Below are positions 1-8,640 of a DNA stretch of 64,000 bases, piece by piece. Each line of letters opens with the position of its first letter. Positions within the stretch are counted from its first letter, which is position 1. The stretch spans positions 1,364,001 through 1,428,000 of the forward strand of contig NZ_JACVAB010000001.1 in NCBI RefSeq assembly GCF_014851585.1. Direction: 5' to 3'. The translations under genes and the position numbers were made by a program. The notes below the pieces were generated by a model. The model had not been told where the DNA came from. It was given only the letters and a program-made list of their open reading frames with translations, and searched no databases. Source of the DNA: Agrobacterium sp. AGB01 (GTDB lineage Bacteria > Pseudomonadota > Alphaproteobacteria > Rhizobiales > Rhizobiaceae).

Positions 1-850
1 AATCGGCACCTTCAAACTGGCCTTTTGGAATGGCCTGCAAACCACCGCGAATAACTTCCGCCATGTAGGCAGATGCAAACAGCGCAACGCCGACGAGTGC
101 ACGCAGGAAGTTGTCGATTGTCCATCCGGTTGGCAAAAACAGCGGCAGCATGACGTTTGCCATGAACAGAACGGTGATCAGCGGCACGCCACGGATGATT
201 TCGATGAAGCCGACGCACAATGTCTTGATGGCAGGCATTTTCGATTTTCTGCCAAGTGCCAACAGAATGCCGAGCGGCAGTGACACCGCAATGCCGACGA
301 AGGACAAAATGAGCGTGACCATCAGGCCACCCCAAAGAGGTGTGTCTACGCGCTGCAGGCCGAAAGCACCGCCATGCAGAAGGTAGAAGGCAACCACTGG
401 GAAGATGATGAACATCAGGACGGCGTTGATTGTCTTGCCAGGGATCTTTGGAATGAGCAGCGGCACCAGCAATGCAATGAGCATGACTGTTACCAGTAGC
501 GGACGCCATCTTTCATCAAGCGGATAACGGCCGAACATGAACTGCGCAAAGCGGTCCTCGACAAATGCCCAGCAGGCACCGGTCCAGCCTTCCGGCTGAA
601 TGCCACCCTGGACGACGGTGGCACACACGGAACGGTCAGAGCCGACCCATGATGCCTTGATGAACAACCAGTCGATGGCCGGTGGTACGATAGCCAGGAT
701 GATGGCGACCGCAATGAGCGTCAAAATCACGTCTTTGGGGCCGGAGAACAGATTTTTCCGCAACCATGCAACAGCGCTTTTTTCGTCCTTTGGGGGAGGT
801 GCCGCGCCAACCATGGCGGTGCGGACATATTCTACGTTTCTTGTGCTCAT
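1..850 (-). CDS. aapM: General L-amino-acid ABC transporter permease AapM (C-terminus cut by the window edge)
   Basis: Inner-membrane permease of the Aap general amino-acid uptake system. Reading leftward from ATG at 848-850, the frame stays open to base 1, giving about 283 residues of a protein that is usually near 385. A hydrophobic segment near residues 33-55 is followed by a periplasmic-type stretch with two Cys, then several further hydrophobic helices. The visible end contains [17 protein letters not shown], the start of the cytoplasmic EAA-type loop that docks on the ATPase. The start lies 4 bp after the aapQ stop, so the two are translationally close. The ATPase gene aapP would be expected just left of the window (inference). 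Confidence 0.93.
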   Translation of the reverse strand, partial: MSTRNVEYVRTAMVGAAPPPKDEKSAVAWLRKNLFSGPKDVILTLIAVAIILAIVPPAIDWLFIKASWVGSDRSVCATVVQGGIQPEGWTGACWAFVEDRFAQFMFGRYPLDERWRPLLVTVMLIALLVPLLIPKIPGKTINAVLMFIIFPVVAFYLLHGGAFGLQRVDTPLWGGLMVTLILSFVGIAVSLPLGILLALGRKSKMPAIKTLCVGFIEIIRGVPLITVLFMANVMLPLFLPTGWTIDNFLRALVGVALFASAYMAEVIRGGLQAIPKGQFEGAD

Positions 851-854
851 CAGC

Positions 855-2048
855 TTATCTCTCCACCAATGCCATCTTGGCGTTGAACCAGTTCATGAAG
901 AGCGATGTGATGATGCTGATCGACAGATAGACAATCATCCAGATCGACACAACTTCGACGGCCTGACCGGTCTGGTTCAGGGTCGTTCCGCCGGTGGACA
1001 CCAGATCGGGATAACCGATGGCGACACCCAGCGAAGAGTTCTTCGTAAGGTTGAGATATTGGCTGGTAAGCGGCGGAATGATGATGCGCATGGCCTGCGG
1101 CACAACGATAAGACGGGTGGTCTTGCTGGATTTCATGCCAAGCGCGGTCGATGCTTCCGTCTGTCCCTTCGGAACGCCGCGAATACCGGAACGAATGGTT
1201 TCGGCAATGAAGGCGGCGGTATAGAAGGAGAGGGCCAGATAAAGCGCGAAAAACTCCGGCAGAACAGTGCTGCCACCCCTGATGTTGAAGCCACCGGCAA
1301 CAGGTACGTCGAAAGTCAGCGGCGCACCGGCAACCAGAAACGCCAATAGCGGCAGCCCAATCAGGATGCCGAGGCCGGCGCGGAAGATCGGGAAGGTCTG
1401 ACCGGTTTTCATCTGGCGTTTTGTCGCCCATTTGGACAAGGCCACAACGGCAATGATCGCAACCGGAATGGAGATTGCGAAAATCAGCGAACCTTCGCCC
1501 CAAACAGGTCTTGGAATAGAAAGACCACGGTTGTTGAGGAAGATGCCAAACGGCAGATCGTAGGAATCTCTGACATTGGGAAGCAGGCGCAAGACGCCCG
1601 TGTACCAGAAGAAGATAACCAGAAGCGGTGGGATATTGCGGAACACCTCGACGTAAACCGTGCAAATCTTGGCGATCAGCCAGTTGTTGGACAGACGCCC
1701 GACACCGACGATGAAGCCAATGATTGTTGCGGTGATAATACCGGTTATCGCAACGACTAGTGTGTTGAGGAATCCGACGACCAGCGCCCGGCCATAGGTG
1801 GAATCGCTGGAATAAGCGATCAGCGTGTCACCAATGTCAAAACCAGCGCGGCTATTCAGAAAGCCGTAGCCAGACGCCGTGTTGGAACGTGCGAGGTTGG
1901 TCGCCACGTTGTTGGCAATAAACCACACGACGGCAACGAAGATGATGATGGTAACGATTTGAAAGAAGATTGAACGGACTAACGGATCATAAAGGAGTGA
2001 ACCGGAGGATCTGTTGCCGGAAGACGCAATTGTAGCGTTATCTGCCAT
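855..2048 (-). CDS. aapQ: General L-amino-acid ABC transporter permease AapQ
   Basis: First membrane component of the Aap transporter, 397 residues from the chosen ATG at 2046-2048 (MADNATIAS). An in-frame start 54 bp further upstream exists, but the MADN start has a purine-rich GGGGATAGGG just upstream and gives the family's usual length of about 400. There are multiple hydrophobic helices, the first near residues 30-50. The conserved EAA loop near the C-terminus reads [15 protein letters not shown], followed by the [10 protein letters not shown] block typical of polar amino-acid permeases. It sits between aapJ (87 bp upstream, with an intervening hairpin) and aapM (4 bp downstream). Confidence 0.93.
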   Translation of the reverse strand: MADNATIASSGNRSSGSLLYDPLVRSIFFQIVTIIIFVAVVWFIANNVATNLARSNTASGYGFLNSRAGFDIGDTLIAYSSDSTYGRALVVGFLNTLVVAITGIITATIIGFIVGVGRLSNNWLIAKICTVYVEVFRNIPPLLVIFFWYTGVLRLLPNVRDSYDLPFGIFLNNRGLSIPRPVWGEGSLIFAISIPVAIIAVVALSKWATKRQMKTGQTFPIFRAGLGILIGLPLLAFLVAGAPLTFDVPVAGGFNIRGGSTVLPEFFALYLALSFYTAAFIAETIRSGIRGVPKGQTEASTALGMKSSKTTRLIVVPQAMRIIIPPLTSQYLNLTKNSSLGVAIGYPDLVSTGGTTLNQTGQAVEVVSIWMIVYLSISIITSLFMNWFNAKMALVER

Positions 2049-2092
2049 GTTTGCCCTATCCCCATGTGGCCATGTTGGCCATCTTGTTATTG

Positions 2093-2124
2093 TAAAAGGC
2101 AAGGCGGGTTTAAGCCGCCTTGCC
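2093..2124 (-). terminator. Intercistronic hairpin between aapJ and aapQ
   Basis: A 10-bp GC-rich stem (GGCAAGGCGG at 2098-2107 with CCGCCTTGCC at 2115-2124) lies just after the aapJ stop. Read on the minus strand it is followed by TTTT. In solute-binding-protein operons such hairpins commonly cause partial termination or protect the upstream mRNA, so that the binding protein is made in excess over the permeases. That role is inferred here. Confidence 0.7.
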
Positions 2125-2135
2125 GTTGACGAGGA

Positions 2136-3161
2136 TTAGCGAATTGGTGGTGCGTACTGCAGGCCACCCTTTGTCCAAAGGGCATTCTGGCCACGCTGGA
2201 TTTTCAGCGGAGAAGATTCGCCGAGGTTGGCCTCGAAGATATCACCGTAGTTACCCAGTGCCTTGACGATGTTGTAGGCCCAGTCATTGGTCAGGCCAAG
2301 GTCGGTACCAATCTTCGAATCAGTTTCCGTGCCAAGGAAACGCTTGATATCCGGGTTGGTGGTGCTTGCCTTGATTTCATCGACATTGGCTTTGGTGATG
2401 CCGAATTCTTCAGCCTGAACCAGTGCGTAATGGCTCCAGGAAACGATATCGAACCACTGGTCGTCACCCTGACGAACGGCTGGTCCAAGTGGCTCCTTGG
2501 AAATGATTTCAGGCAGAACAAGATGGTCATCCGGGTTTGGAAGACCAAGACGAACGGAATAAAGACCGGACTGGTCGGTGGTGTAAACGTCGCAACGGCC
2601 AGCGGCGTAAGCAGCGTTCACTTCTTCGAACTTTTCAAACACGACTGGCTTGTATTCGAGGTTGTTGGCCTTGAAGTAGTCGGCAAGGTTAAGTTCGGTC
2701 GTTGTACCGGACTGTACGCAAACGGCCGCACCGGAAAGCTCAAGTGCCGATTTTACGTTGAGGCTCTTAGGAACCATGAAGCCCTGGCCGTCGTAATAGT
2801 TGACGGTACGGAAGTTGAAGCCAAGTGCGGTGTCGCGGCTGATGGTCCAGGTGGTGTTACGGAACAGAACGTCGCCTTCACCGGACTGCAGAGCCGGGAA
2901 ACGTGTCTGACCTGTTGTTGGTGTAAACTTCACCTTTGTCGGATCGTTAAAGACCGCGACTGCCACAGCGCGGCAAAAATCGATGTCGAAACCTGTCCAG
3001 TTACCGCTGGCATCCGGCGAAGCAAAACCCGGAAGACCTGTGTTCACGACGCATTGTACAAAGCCCTTGGCCTTTACGTCATCAAGTGTTGCGGCCGAAG
3101 CCACCGAACCTGCACCCAGCGCAGCTGTGCCGATAATGGCCGACAGAATTGCCTTTTTCAT
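2136..3161 (-). CDS. aapJ: General L-amino-acid-binding periplasmic protein AapJ
   Basis: Periplasmic solute-binding protein (341 residues) that delivers a broad range of L-amino acids to AapQM. It has a classic Sec signal peptide (MKKAILSAIIGTAALGAGSVASA, cleavage about residue 23-24). The SBP family 3 fold is shown by WTGFDIDFCRAVAVAVF (ligand-site strand), the KVKFTPTTGQTRFPALQSGEGD block and DVYTTDQSGLYSVR. Two to three Cys are spaced as in AapJ/BztA proteins. AGGTTGGGAAAAT precedes the ATG. First gene of the aapJQM operon; a promoter would lie in the 3162-3480 gap (not identified base by base). Confidence 0.95.
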   Translation of the reverse strand: MKKAILSAIIGTAALGAGSVASAATLDDVKAKGFVQCVVNTGLPGFASPDASGNWTGFDIDFCRAVAVAVFNDPTKVKFTPTTGQTRFPALQSGEGDVLFRNTTWTISRDTALGFNFRTVNYYDGQGFMVPKSLNVKSALELSGAAVCVQSGTTTELNLADYFKANNLEYKPVVFEKFEEVNAAYAAGRCDVYTTDQSGLYSVRLGLPNPDDHLVLPEIISKEPLGPAVRQGDDQWFDIVSWSHYALVQAEEFGITKANVDEIKASTTNPDIKRFLGTETDSKIGTDLGLTNDWAYNIVKALGNYGDIFEANLGESSPLKIQRGQNALWTKGGLQYAPPIR

Positions 3162-3480
3162 ATTTTCCCAACCTTTGTTTATTATTTAATCGATTTAGAA
3201 AGGGCGAATACAATTATTTTCTTGTATTTCTCCCCCTCCGCATCACCTCCCGGTGCGCTCTTGCATCACAATCATAATTGCCTTCATGGTCAAGTCTTGG
3301 GAGAAATAAAATTGCCTAAAAAAGAGATTTTTCAGTTTGATGACTGTGAATGAAGCAATTGTATAAATTATAGGCGGTGAGTGGGCAAAAATATCGCGTT
3401 GCAACCGCCATCTTTAAAACGTTTCTTCTGAGGGTTGACCTGTTCGCTGCGGCCTAGCATGTTCACTGCACTAGATATCA
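3162..3480. other. Divergent intergenic region aapJ/metC
   Basis: 319 bp, AT-rich, without a convincing gene. It must carry the promoters for both divergent units. I see no clear hairpin or operator that I can defend. A 307-residue open frame overlapping it is antisense to aapJ and unlike any protein. Confidence 0.6.
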
Positions 3481-4686
3481 GTGAGTGTTTATCCCGAAAT
3501 GACAAACAAAAATCTTCTGCTTTCCGGTGCGGGCGACAATACGCGTCTGGCACATCTCGGAAATGATCCATCCGATTATTATGGCTTTGTAAATCCGCCT
3601 GTTGTGCGTGCCTCAACCGTGCTTTTCCCTGACGCGCAGGCCATGGCAGACGGCAAGCAGAAATACACTTACGGTACGCATGGCACACCGACCACGGATG
3701 CGCTTTGTGAAGCTATTAACGAGCTGGATGGTGCAGCGGGCACCATATTGGTGCCATCGGGTCTGGCAGCGATTACTGTGCCGTTCCTGGCCTATCTGTC
3801 GCCGGGTGATCACGCATTGATTGTTGATTCGGTCTATTTCCCGACCCGTCGTTTCTGCAACACCATGCTCAAACGCATGGGTGTAGAGGTCGATTATTAT
3901 GATCCGCTGGTGGGCGCTGGCATCGAAGCTCTGATCAAGCCAAATACCAAGCTGGTGCATCTGGAAGCGCCAGGTTCCAACACCTTTGAAATGCAGGAAG
4001 TGTCGGTCATTTCGGCCATTGCCCACAAACATGGCTGCGTCGTTACCATGGACAATACCTGGGCGACGCCGCTCTATTTCAAGCCGCTCGACCACGGCGT
4101 TGATATTACCATGCAGGCGGCGACCAAATATCCGTCAGGCCATTCCGACCTGCTGATGGGCTTTGTGTCGGCCAACAAGGAACATTGGGACACGCTCAAC
4201 GAAGCCAACATGTTGCTTGGCCTGTGTGCGGCACCGGATGATTCCTACCAGATGCTACGCGGCCTGCGCACCATGGGCGTGCGCCTTGAGCGCCATCAAC
4301 AGAGCGCACTTGCCATTGCTGAATGGCTTGAGGGCAGGGACGATGTGGCCAGTGTGCTGCATCCGGCCCTGCCAAGCTTCCCCGGCCATGAAATCTGGAA
4401 ACGCGATTTCAAGGGCGCAAGCGGCGTGTTCTCCTTCGTGCTGAAGGCTGGCGCAGATGAATTCAAGGCCAAGTCACACGCATTCCTCAATGCGCTGAGA
4501 CTGTTCGGTCTTGGGTATTCCTGGGGTGGTTATGAAAGCCTGGCCGTGCCGGTTGGCCTGTCTGACCGCGTGATTGCCAAGGCACCTGAGGGCGGTCCTG
4601 TTATCCGCCTGCAGATCGGCCTTGAAGATGTCGCTGATATCCGCAAGGATCTTGAAGCCGGTTTCAAGGCGGCAAGCGCCGTCTGA
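3481..4686 (+). CDS. metC: Cystathionine beta-lyase
   Basis: PLP-dependent Cys/Met-metabolism enzyme (401 residues) cleaving cystathionine to homocysteine, ammonia and pyruvate in methionine synthesis. The Schiff-base lysine is about residue 216 in AATKYPSGHSD. The PLP phosphate region is VPSGLAAIT near residue 91 and the PLP aspartate is in MDNTWATP near residue 191. The N-terminal GFVNPPVVRASTVLF is typical. The start is uncertain: GTG at 3481 or ATG at 3499, neither with a strong ribosome site. It ends just before a strong terminator. Related gamma-synthases share the fold, but the motif set and length fit MetC best. Confidence 0.92.
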   Translation: MSVYPEMTNKNLLLSGAGDNTRLAHLGNDPSDYYGFVNPPVVRASTVLFPDAQAMADGKQKYTYGTHGTPTTDALCEAINELDGAAGTILVPSGLAAITVPFLAYLSPGDHALIVDSVYFPTRRFCNTMLKRMGVEVDYYDPLVGAGIEALIKPNTKLVHLEAPGSNTFEMQEVSVISAIAHKHGCVVTMDNTWATPLYFKPLDHGVDITMQAATKYPSGHSDLLMGFVSANKEHWDTLNEANMLLGLCAAPDDSYQMLRGLRTMGVRLERHQQSALAIAEWLEGRDDVASVLHPALPSFPGHEIWKRDFKGASGVFSFVLKAGADEFKAKSHAFLNALRLFGLGYSWGGYESLAVPVGLSDRVIAKAPEGGPVIRLQIGLEDVADIRKDLEAGFKAASAV

Positions 4687-4712
4687 ATTGACGACCTTCG
4701 TAAGTTTTAAAG

Positions 4713-4742
4713 AGCGCCGCCATCAATGGTGGCGCTTTTTTA
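4713..4742 (+). terminator. Rho-independent terminator after metC
   Basis: Perfect 11-bp stem (4713-4723 with 4726-4736) and a 2-nt loop followed by a T-run. It lies between convergent metC and the FAD monooxygenase. The opposite strand has only a weaker T-tract, so it mainly serves metC. Confidence 0.9.
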
Positions 4743-4789
4743 TTCTGAGGGATGCATGAAAACACCAGAGACAAAGCCGCGTCTCTCCT

Positions 4790-5956
4790 TCATCCCTTGG
4801 CGTGGTAGCCATAAAGCCAGTCAAGGTCTGCTGCAAAAGATTGCGCCGGACGGACGGCAAACAGCAGGTCACGTCCAAGTTTGAACGGGCCGCTGGCATG
4901 GTAGGCAAACCGGTTCATCTGCGCCCGCTTGCGTGCCTTGTTGATGCGCGGCACGCGCAGGCTTTCAAACGCCGCCAATCCCTGAGGCAGGGTTGCCGCT
5001 GACATCACCTGACCGGCAAGTTCAAAGGCGTCCTCGATGGCCATCGCCGCACCCTGCGCCGCAAATGGCATCATCGCATGGGCGGAATCACCAATCAGCA
5101 CCGTGTTCTGGCCATTGTGCCAGCAGCCTTCGCTCAATTGGTAAAGTGGCCAAAAATTGCCGTTTTCGGTCTTGGTCAGCAATTCTCTGATAGACGGGTG
5201 CCAGTCACGGAACTGCTCAAACAGCATTTCTTTCTGGTGGCCGGTCGATTCTGCCTTCCATGTCTGGCCTGGATCGGCACCGATGGAAATCGCCACGACG
5301 TTAAAGGCTGAAACCTCTTTCAGCGGATAGGCGACAATGTGACCCTTGGGACCTAGGAATGCCTTGACCGACTGCTTTTGCAAGAAGGACGGCGCCACAT
5401 CATCATGGATTGTAAACCGCCATGCGACATTGCCTGAAAAACTGGGCGAGGGGCTTTCCGGAACCGAGTAGCGGGCGCTCGACCAGACGCCATCTGCGCC
5501 GATGATCAGATCATGATCGGCAAAAGTGATGGCGGAGATATCTGCCGTGCGCACGGTTTCAATGCGTTTGCCCAGATGCAGATGACAAAGCGGATTTTTC
5601 AAAACCGCACCCAGAAGCGCCTGCTGCAGGGTTGAGCGGTGCAGAACTCCGTAAGGTGCCCCCCAGCGTGCACGCGCCAACTGCCGCATGGGCAATGACA
5701 TCAGGGTTTTCAGGGATTGGCCGGAGGTCAGGTCGATGGTTTCAGGTTCGACCCACAGCGGCTCGATATTGGCCAGCACATCCAGCTCGGACAAAATGCG
5801 AGAGGCATTGGGGGATATTTGCAGCCCGGCGCCCACCTCCGTCAGGTGATGGGCCTGTTCGATGATATGCGAACTTACGCCGTGCCGGGCAAAAGAAAGA
5901 GCGGCGGTCAAACCGGCAATGCCGGCACCGACAATAGCGACAGATTTTACGGGCAT
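4790..5956 (-). CDS. FAD-dependent monooxygenase (salicylate/3-hydroxybenzoate hydroxylase-like, UbiH family)
   Basis: 388 residues. The N-terminal dinucleotide-binding motif is VAIVGAGIAGLTAALSFARHG, and a TEVGAGLQISPNA segment follows as in salicylate-hydroxylase-like group A monooxygenases. A DLIIGADGVWS motif (DG fingerprint, near residue 150) and VLIGDSAHAMMPFAAQG (GD motif for FAD ribose, near residue 280) are both present. These show an NAD(P)H- and FAD-dependent aromatic hydroxylase; the substrate cannot be told from sequence. It lies 31 bp downstream of the zinc-finger gene on the same strand and is probably co-transcribed with it. Confidence 0.85.
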   Translation of the reverse strand: MPVKSVAIVGAGIAGLTAALSFARHGVSSHIIEQAHHLTEVGAGLQISPNASRILSELDVLANIEPLWVEPETIDLTSGQSLKTLMSLPMRQLARARWGAPYGVLHRSTLQQALLGAVLKNPLCHLHLGKRIETVRTADISAITFADHDLIIGADGVWSSARYSVPESPSPSFSGNVAWRFTIHDDVAPSFLQKQSVKAFLGPKGHIVAYPLKEVSAFNVVAISIGADPGQTWKAESTGHQKEMLFEQFRDWHPSIRELLTKTENGNFWPLYQLSEGCWHNGQNTVLIGDSAHAMMPFAAQGAAMAIEDAFELAGQVMSAATLPQGLAAFESLRVPRINKARKRAQMNRFAYHASGPFKLGRDLLFAVRPAQSFAADLDWLYGYHAKG

Positions 5957-5987
5957 AAATGCACCGATCAGAAAGAGAGGAAAGCGG

Positions 5988-6236
5988 TCAGGCTGCCTTC
6001 ACATGAAAAACACAGCCCGGTGGATTTGTCTGCTCGGCCTTGAGCGTTGGGTTGTAACGGAAAAGGGTCGAGCAATAGGAACAGACCTTTTCGTTGTCAT
6101 CGCCCATATCGATGAAAATATGCGGATGATCGAAAGGAACGGAAGCGCCCGTGCACATGAATTCCTTGACACCGATTTCGATCATCGGGTGACCGCCATC
6201 GTTCTGGAAGTGAGGAATAGTGTGATGACCGGCCAT
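5988..6236 (-). CDS. Zinc-finger (CHCC, NDUFS6-like) small protein
   Basis: 82 residues from ATG at 6234-6236, preceded by TTGGAGATC; an upstream in-frame extension has no ribosome site. The core is EFMCTGA...FDHPHIFIDMGD..KVCSYCSTLFRY, with Cys-X(n)-His-X(n)-Cys-X2-Cys metal ligands, i.e. the zf-CHCC family. That family also forms the C-terminal part of the mitochondrial complex-I subunit NDUFS6. In alphaproteobacteria it is a small stand-alone protein; a role in complex I is plausible but not shown here. It is followed closely by the FAD monooxygenase. Confidence 0.88.
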   Translation of the reverse strand: MAGHHTIPHFQNDGGHPMIEIGVKEFMCTGASVPFDHPHIFIDMGDDNEKVCSYCSTLFRYNPTLKAEQTNPPGCVFHVKAA

Positions 6237-6380
6237 GCGGATCTCCAAATGCTTTATGTAGATTGAAACCTTGACTGCTTTGGCATGACATCTAGCGATA
6301 AATGAAGTCAACCTCCACAGAAATCGAAACATATCAGGGTTCAACCTTCAGGATTCATGACATAAGGTCGGCCAAAAAGG

Positions 6381-7178
6381 ATGTCTTTGATGAATCTCAA
6401 TACCCCCGATTTTTCTTTTTATCAGCGCGATGGCCTGAAGCTGGCCTATTTCGATGAGGGCGACCCGGCGGGCGAGCCGGTTCTGCTCATCCACGGCTTT
6501 GCATCGACAGCCAGTGTAAACTGGGTGCATCCCGGCTGGTTGAAGACATTGGGAACCGCCGGTTACCGGGTGATTGCCATTGATAATCGTGGCCACGGCC
6601 AAAGCGATAAACCGCATGATTCCGAGGCCTATTACCCGCCGATCATGGCGGAAGACGCCATTGGCCTGCTCAACCATCTCGGCATTTCCGAAGCGCATGT
6701 CATGGGCTACTCCATGGGCGCGCGTATCTCCGCCTTTCTGGCGCTGGCCCACCCGGAGCGCGTGCGCTCGCTGGTGTTTGGCGGCCTTGGCATCAATCTC
6801 TGCAATGGTGTCGGCGATTGGGACCCGATTGCCGAGGCGCTTCTGGCACCTTCGCTTGACGGCGTTACCCACGAGCGTGGCCGCATGTTCCGCATGTTTG
6901 CCGACCAGACCAAAAGCGATCGCCTTGCGCTCGCTGCCTGTATTGCCACCAATCGCATTCTGGTCAGCCGCGAAGATGCTGCCCGGATCGACATGCCCTG
7001 TCTGATAGCTGTAGGAACCAAGGATGATATTGCCGGTTCACCACAGGAATTGGCCGACATCATGCCCAATGCCACCGCACTCGACATTCCCGGTCGCGAT
7101 CATATGCTGGCGGTGGGTGACAGGGTGTTCAAGGCAGCCGTGCTGGAGTTTTATGCTGGTCTTACCAACAATGCCTGA
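6381..7178 (+). CDS. Alpha/beta hydrolase
   Basis: 265 residues. Oxyanion motif LLIHGFAS (36-43), nucleophile elbow GYSMGA with Ser111, and a probable catalytic acid in GTKDDIAG (Asp215/216). His241 is in GRDHMLAVGD. The IDNRGHGQSDKP strand-loop is typical of the epoxide-hydrolase/haloperoxidase-like group. A soluble esterase or hydrolase of unknown substrate. Another in-frame ATG (Met4) lies 9 bp downstream. Confidence 0.85.
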   Translation: MSLMNLNTPDFSFYQRDGLKLAYFDEGDPAGEPVLLIHGFASTASVNWVHPGWLKTLGTAGYRVIAIDNRGHGQSDKPHDSEAYYPPIMAEDAIGLLNHLGISEAHVMGYSMGARISAFLALAHPERVRSLVFGGLGINLCNGVGDWDPIAEALLAPSLDGVTHERGRMFRMFADQTKSDRLALAACIATNRILVSREDAARIDMPCLIAVGTKDDIAGSPQELADIMPNATALDIPGRDHMLAVGDRVFKAAVLEFYAGLTNNA

Positions 7179-7227
7179 GCGGTCATGAGCCCGATATTGT
7201 CCTGGGTTTATGGTCAGATGAAATGAC

Positions 7228-7272
7228 TTTAAGGCGCTGTGATACCGCTTGCCGGACGGGCCGCGCCTTAAA
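7228..7272 (+). promoter_or_regulatory. Inverted repeat upstream of cysE
   Basis: Perfect 10-bp arms TTTAAGGCGC (7228-7237) and GCGCCTTAAA (7263-7272) enclose 25 bases, about 115 bp before cysE. No T-run follows, so it is not a standard terminator. It could be an mRNA leader hairpin or the end of the hydrolase transcript. Function unknown. Confidence 0.4.
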
Positions 7273-7387
7273 AGTAGAAATGTTATGCTGGAGACGCGCC
7301 GATGGCTTGATATGCCATTGCGCTCACCCATTTCTATCCGAAACATTTTTCGGTATAAGAAATGTTCTAAGGTAAAAGGAGACCATT

Positions 7388-8212
7388 ATGGTCGTGCGCA
7401 ATGAAGTTCGCCAACTTGAACAGGTGGCCGTTGTCGATCCCATCTGGGGCAGCCTTCTTAACGAAGCGCGCAGTGCCGCTTCGCAGGATCCATTGCTGGC
7501 TGCATTTTTCTATTCGACAATTCTCAACCATCCTTCGCTCGAAGCGTCCGTCATTTACCGCATATGTGAGCTCCTTGATCACCCTGACATGCAGGCCGTT
7601 CTGCTGCGTCAGACCTTTGATGAAATGTTGAAGGACTGGCCGGAATGGGGCACCATTCTGCGCGTTGATATTCAGGCGGTTTATGACCGCGATCCTGCTT
7701 GCACGCGCTTCATGGAGCCGGTGCTGTATTTCAAGGGTTTCCACGCCATCCAGACACACCGCCTGGCACACTGGCTGTTGAAAAAGGGTCGCAAGGATTT
7801 TGCGCTTTATCTGCAAAGCCGTGCCTCGGTGGTTTTCCAGACGGACATCAACCCGGCCGCACAAATTGGCCGTGGTATCTTCCTTGACCATGCCACCGGT
7901 CTGGTGGTCGGTGAAACCGCCGTCATCGGTGATAATGTCTCCATTCTGCATGGTGTCACGCTGGGTGGTACAGGCAAGGAAGGCGCAGACCGCCATCCGA
8001 AAATCCGCAGCGGCGTGATGATTGGTGCCGGCGCAAAAATCCTAGGCAATATCGAAATTGGCAGCTGCTCGCGCATTGCTGCTGGTTCTGTCGTGCTGAA
8101 GCCGGTGCCGCCAAAGAGCACCGTGGCAGGCGTGCCAGCCAGGGTGATAGGAGAGGCCGGGTGTACCGAGCCATCGCGTATAATGGACCAGGTCATCGGC
8201 GCGGATATCTGA
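7388..8212 (+). CDS. cysE: Serine O-acetyltransferase
   Basis: 274 residues. Acetylates L-serine with acetyl-CoA, the first step of cysteine synthesis. The N-terminal helical domain (about 1-140) carries the SATase motif RDPACTRFMEPVLYFKGF and HRLAHWLL. The C-terminal left-handed beta-helix has hexapeptide repeats and the active-site region FLDHATGLVVGETA and HGVTLGGTGKE. AAAGGAG lies just before the ATG. It pairs functionally with metC in sulfur-amino-acid metabolism, although the two are not an operon. Confidence 0.96.
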   Translation: MVVRNEVRQLEQVAVVDPIWGSLLNEARSAASQDPLLAAFFYSTILNHPSLEASVIYRICELLDHPDMQAVLLRQTFDEMLKDWPEWGTILRVDIQAVYDRDPACTRFMEPVLYFKGFHAIQTHRLAHWLLKKGRKDFALYLQSRASVVFQTDINPAAQIGRGIFLDHATGLVVGETAVIGDNVSILHGVTLGGTGKEGADRHPKIRSGVMIGAGAKILGNIEIGSCSRIAAGSVVLKPVPPKSTVAGVPARVIGEAGCTEPSRIMDQVIGADI

Positions 8213-8342
8213 TCCGCGTGTCTGCAATCATAGGTGCAATCGACGTGCATTTTTGATGCGCAAGAACACTTTTTGCGGACTTTACTTTGACCTTTGTCCC
8301 ATGCCACAAGCGGCGCAAAGCGAACTGCACAGGAGATAGAGT

Positions 8343-8546
8343 GTGAAAACCGAAGAGATCAAAAAGCTCGACGCTTATTTCAAGCGCACCTTCAATCCGG
8401 AGATGGCGGTCAAGGCCCGTCCTCGTAAGGATGACTCGGCTGAAGTCTATCTCGGCGAAGAGTTTCTGGGCGTTGTCTATGTCGACGATGAAGATGGCGA
8501 TCTGTCCTATAACTTCTCGATGGCCATTCTCGACGTCGATCTCTGA
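8343..8546 (+). CDS. DUF3126 family protein
   Basis: 67 residues, highly acidic C-terminal half with EEFLGVVYVDDEDGDLSYNF. The size and sequence match the small DUF3126 proteins conserved in Hyphomicrobiales (recognised from memory). The start is GTG at 8343 preceded by CAGGAGATAGA. Function unknown. A strong terminator follows. Confidence 0.8.
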   Translation: MKTEEIKKLDAYFKRTFNPEMAVKARPRKDDSAEVYLGEEFLGVVYVDDEDGDLSYNFSMAILDVDL

Positions 8547-8580
8547 TTGAGATTTGCACCAACTGTTGGGTGCCCAATAA

Positions 8581-8609
8581 AAAACCTCCGGTCATGCCGG
8601 AGGTTTTTT
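8581..8609 (+). terminator. Rho-independent terminator after the DUF3126 gene
   Basis: 11-bp stem (8581-8591 with 8597-8607), 5-nt loop, TTTTTT run. The A-run at its left could also make it act for the leftward DUF815 gene. Confidence 0.88.
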
Positions 8610-8640
8610 CGTTTCGGGTGATGATTGGAGCTAGAGCGGA

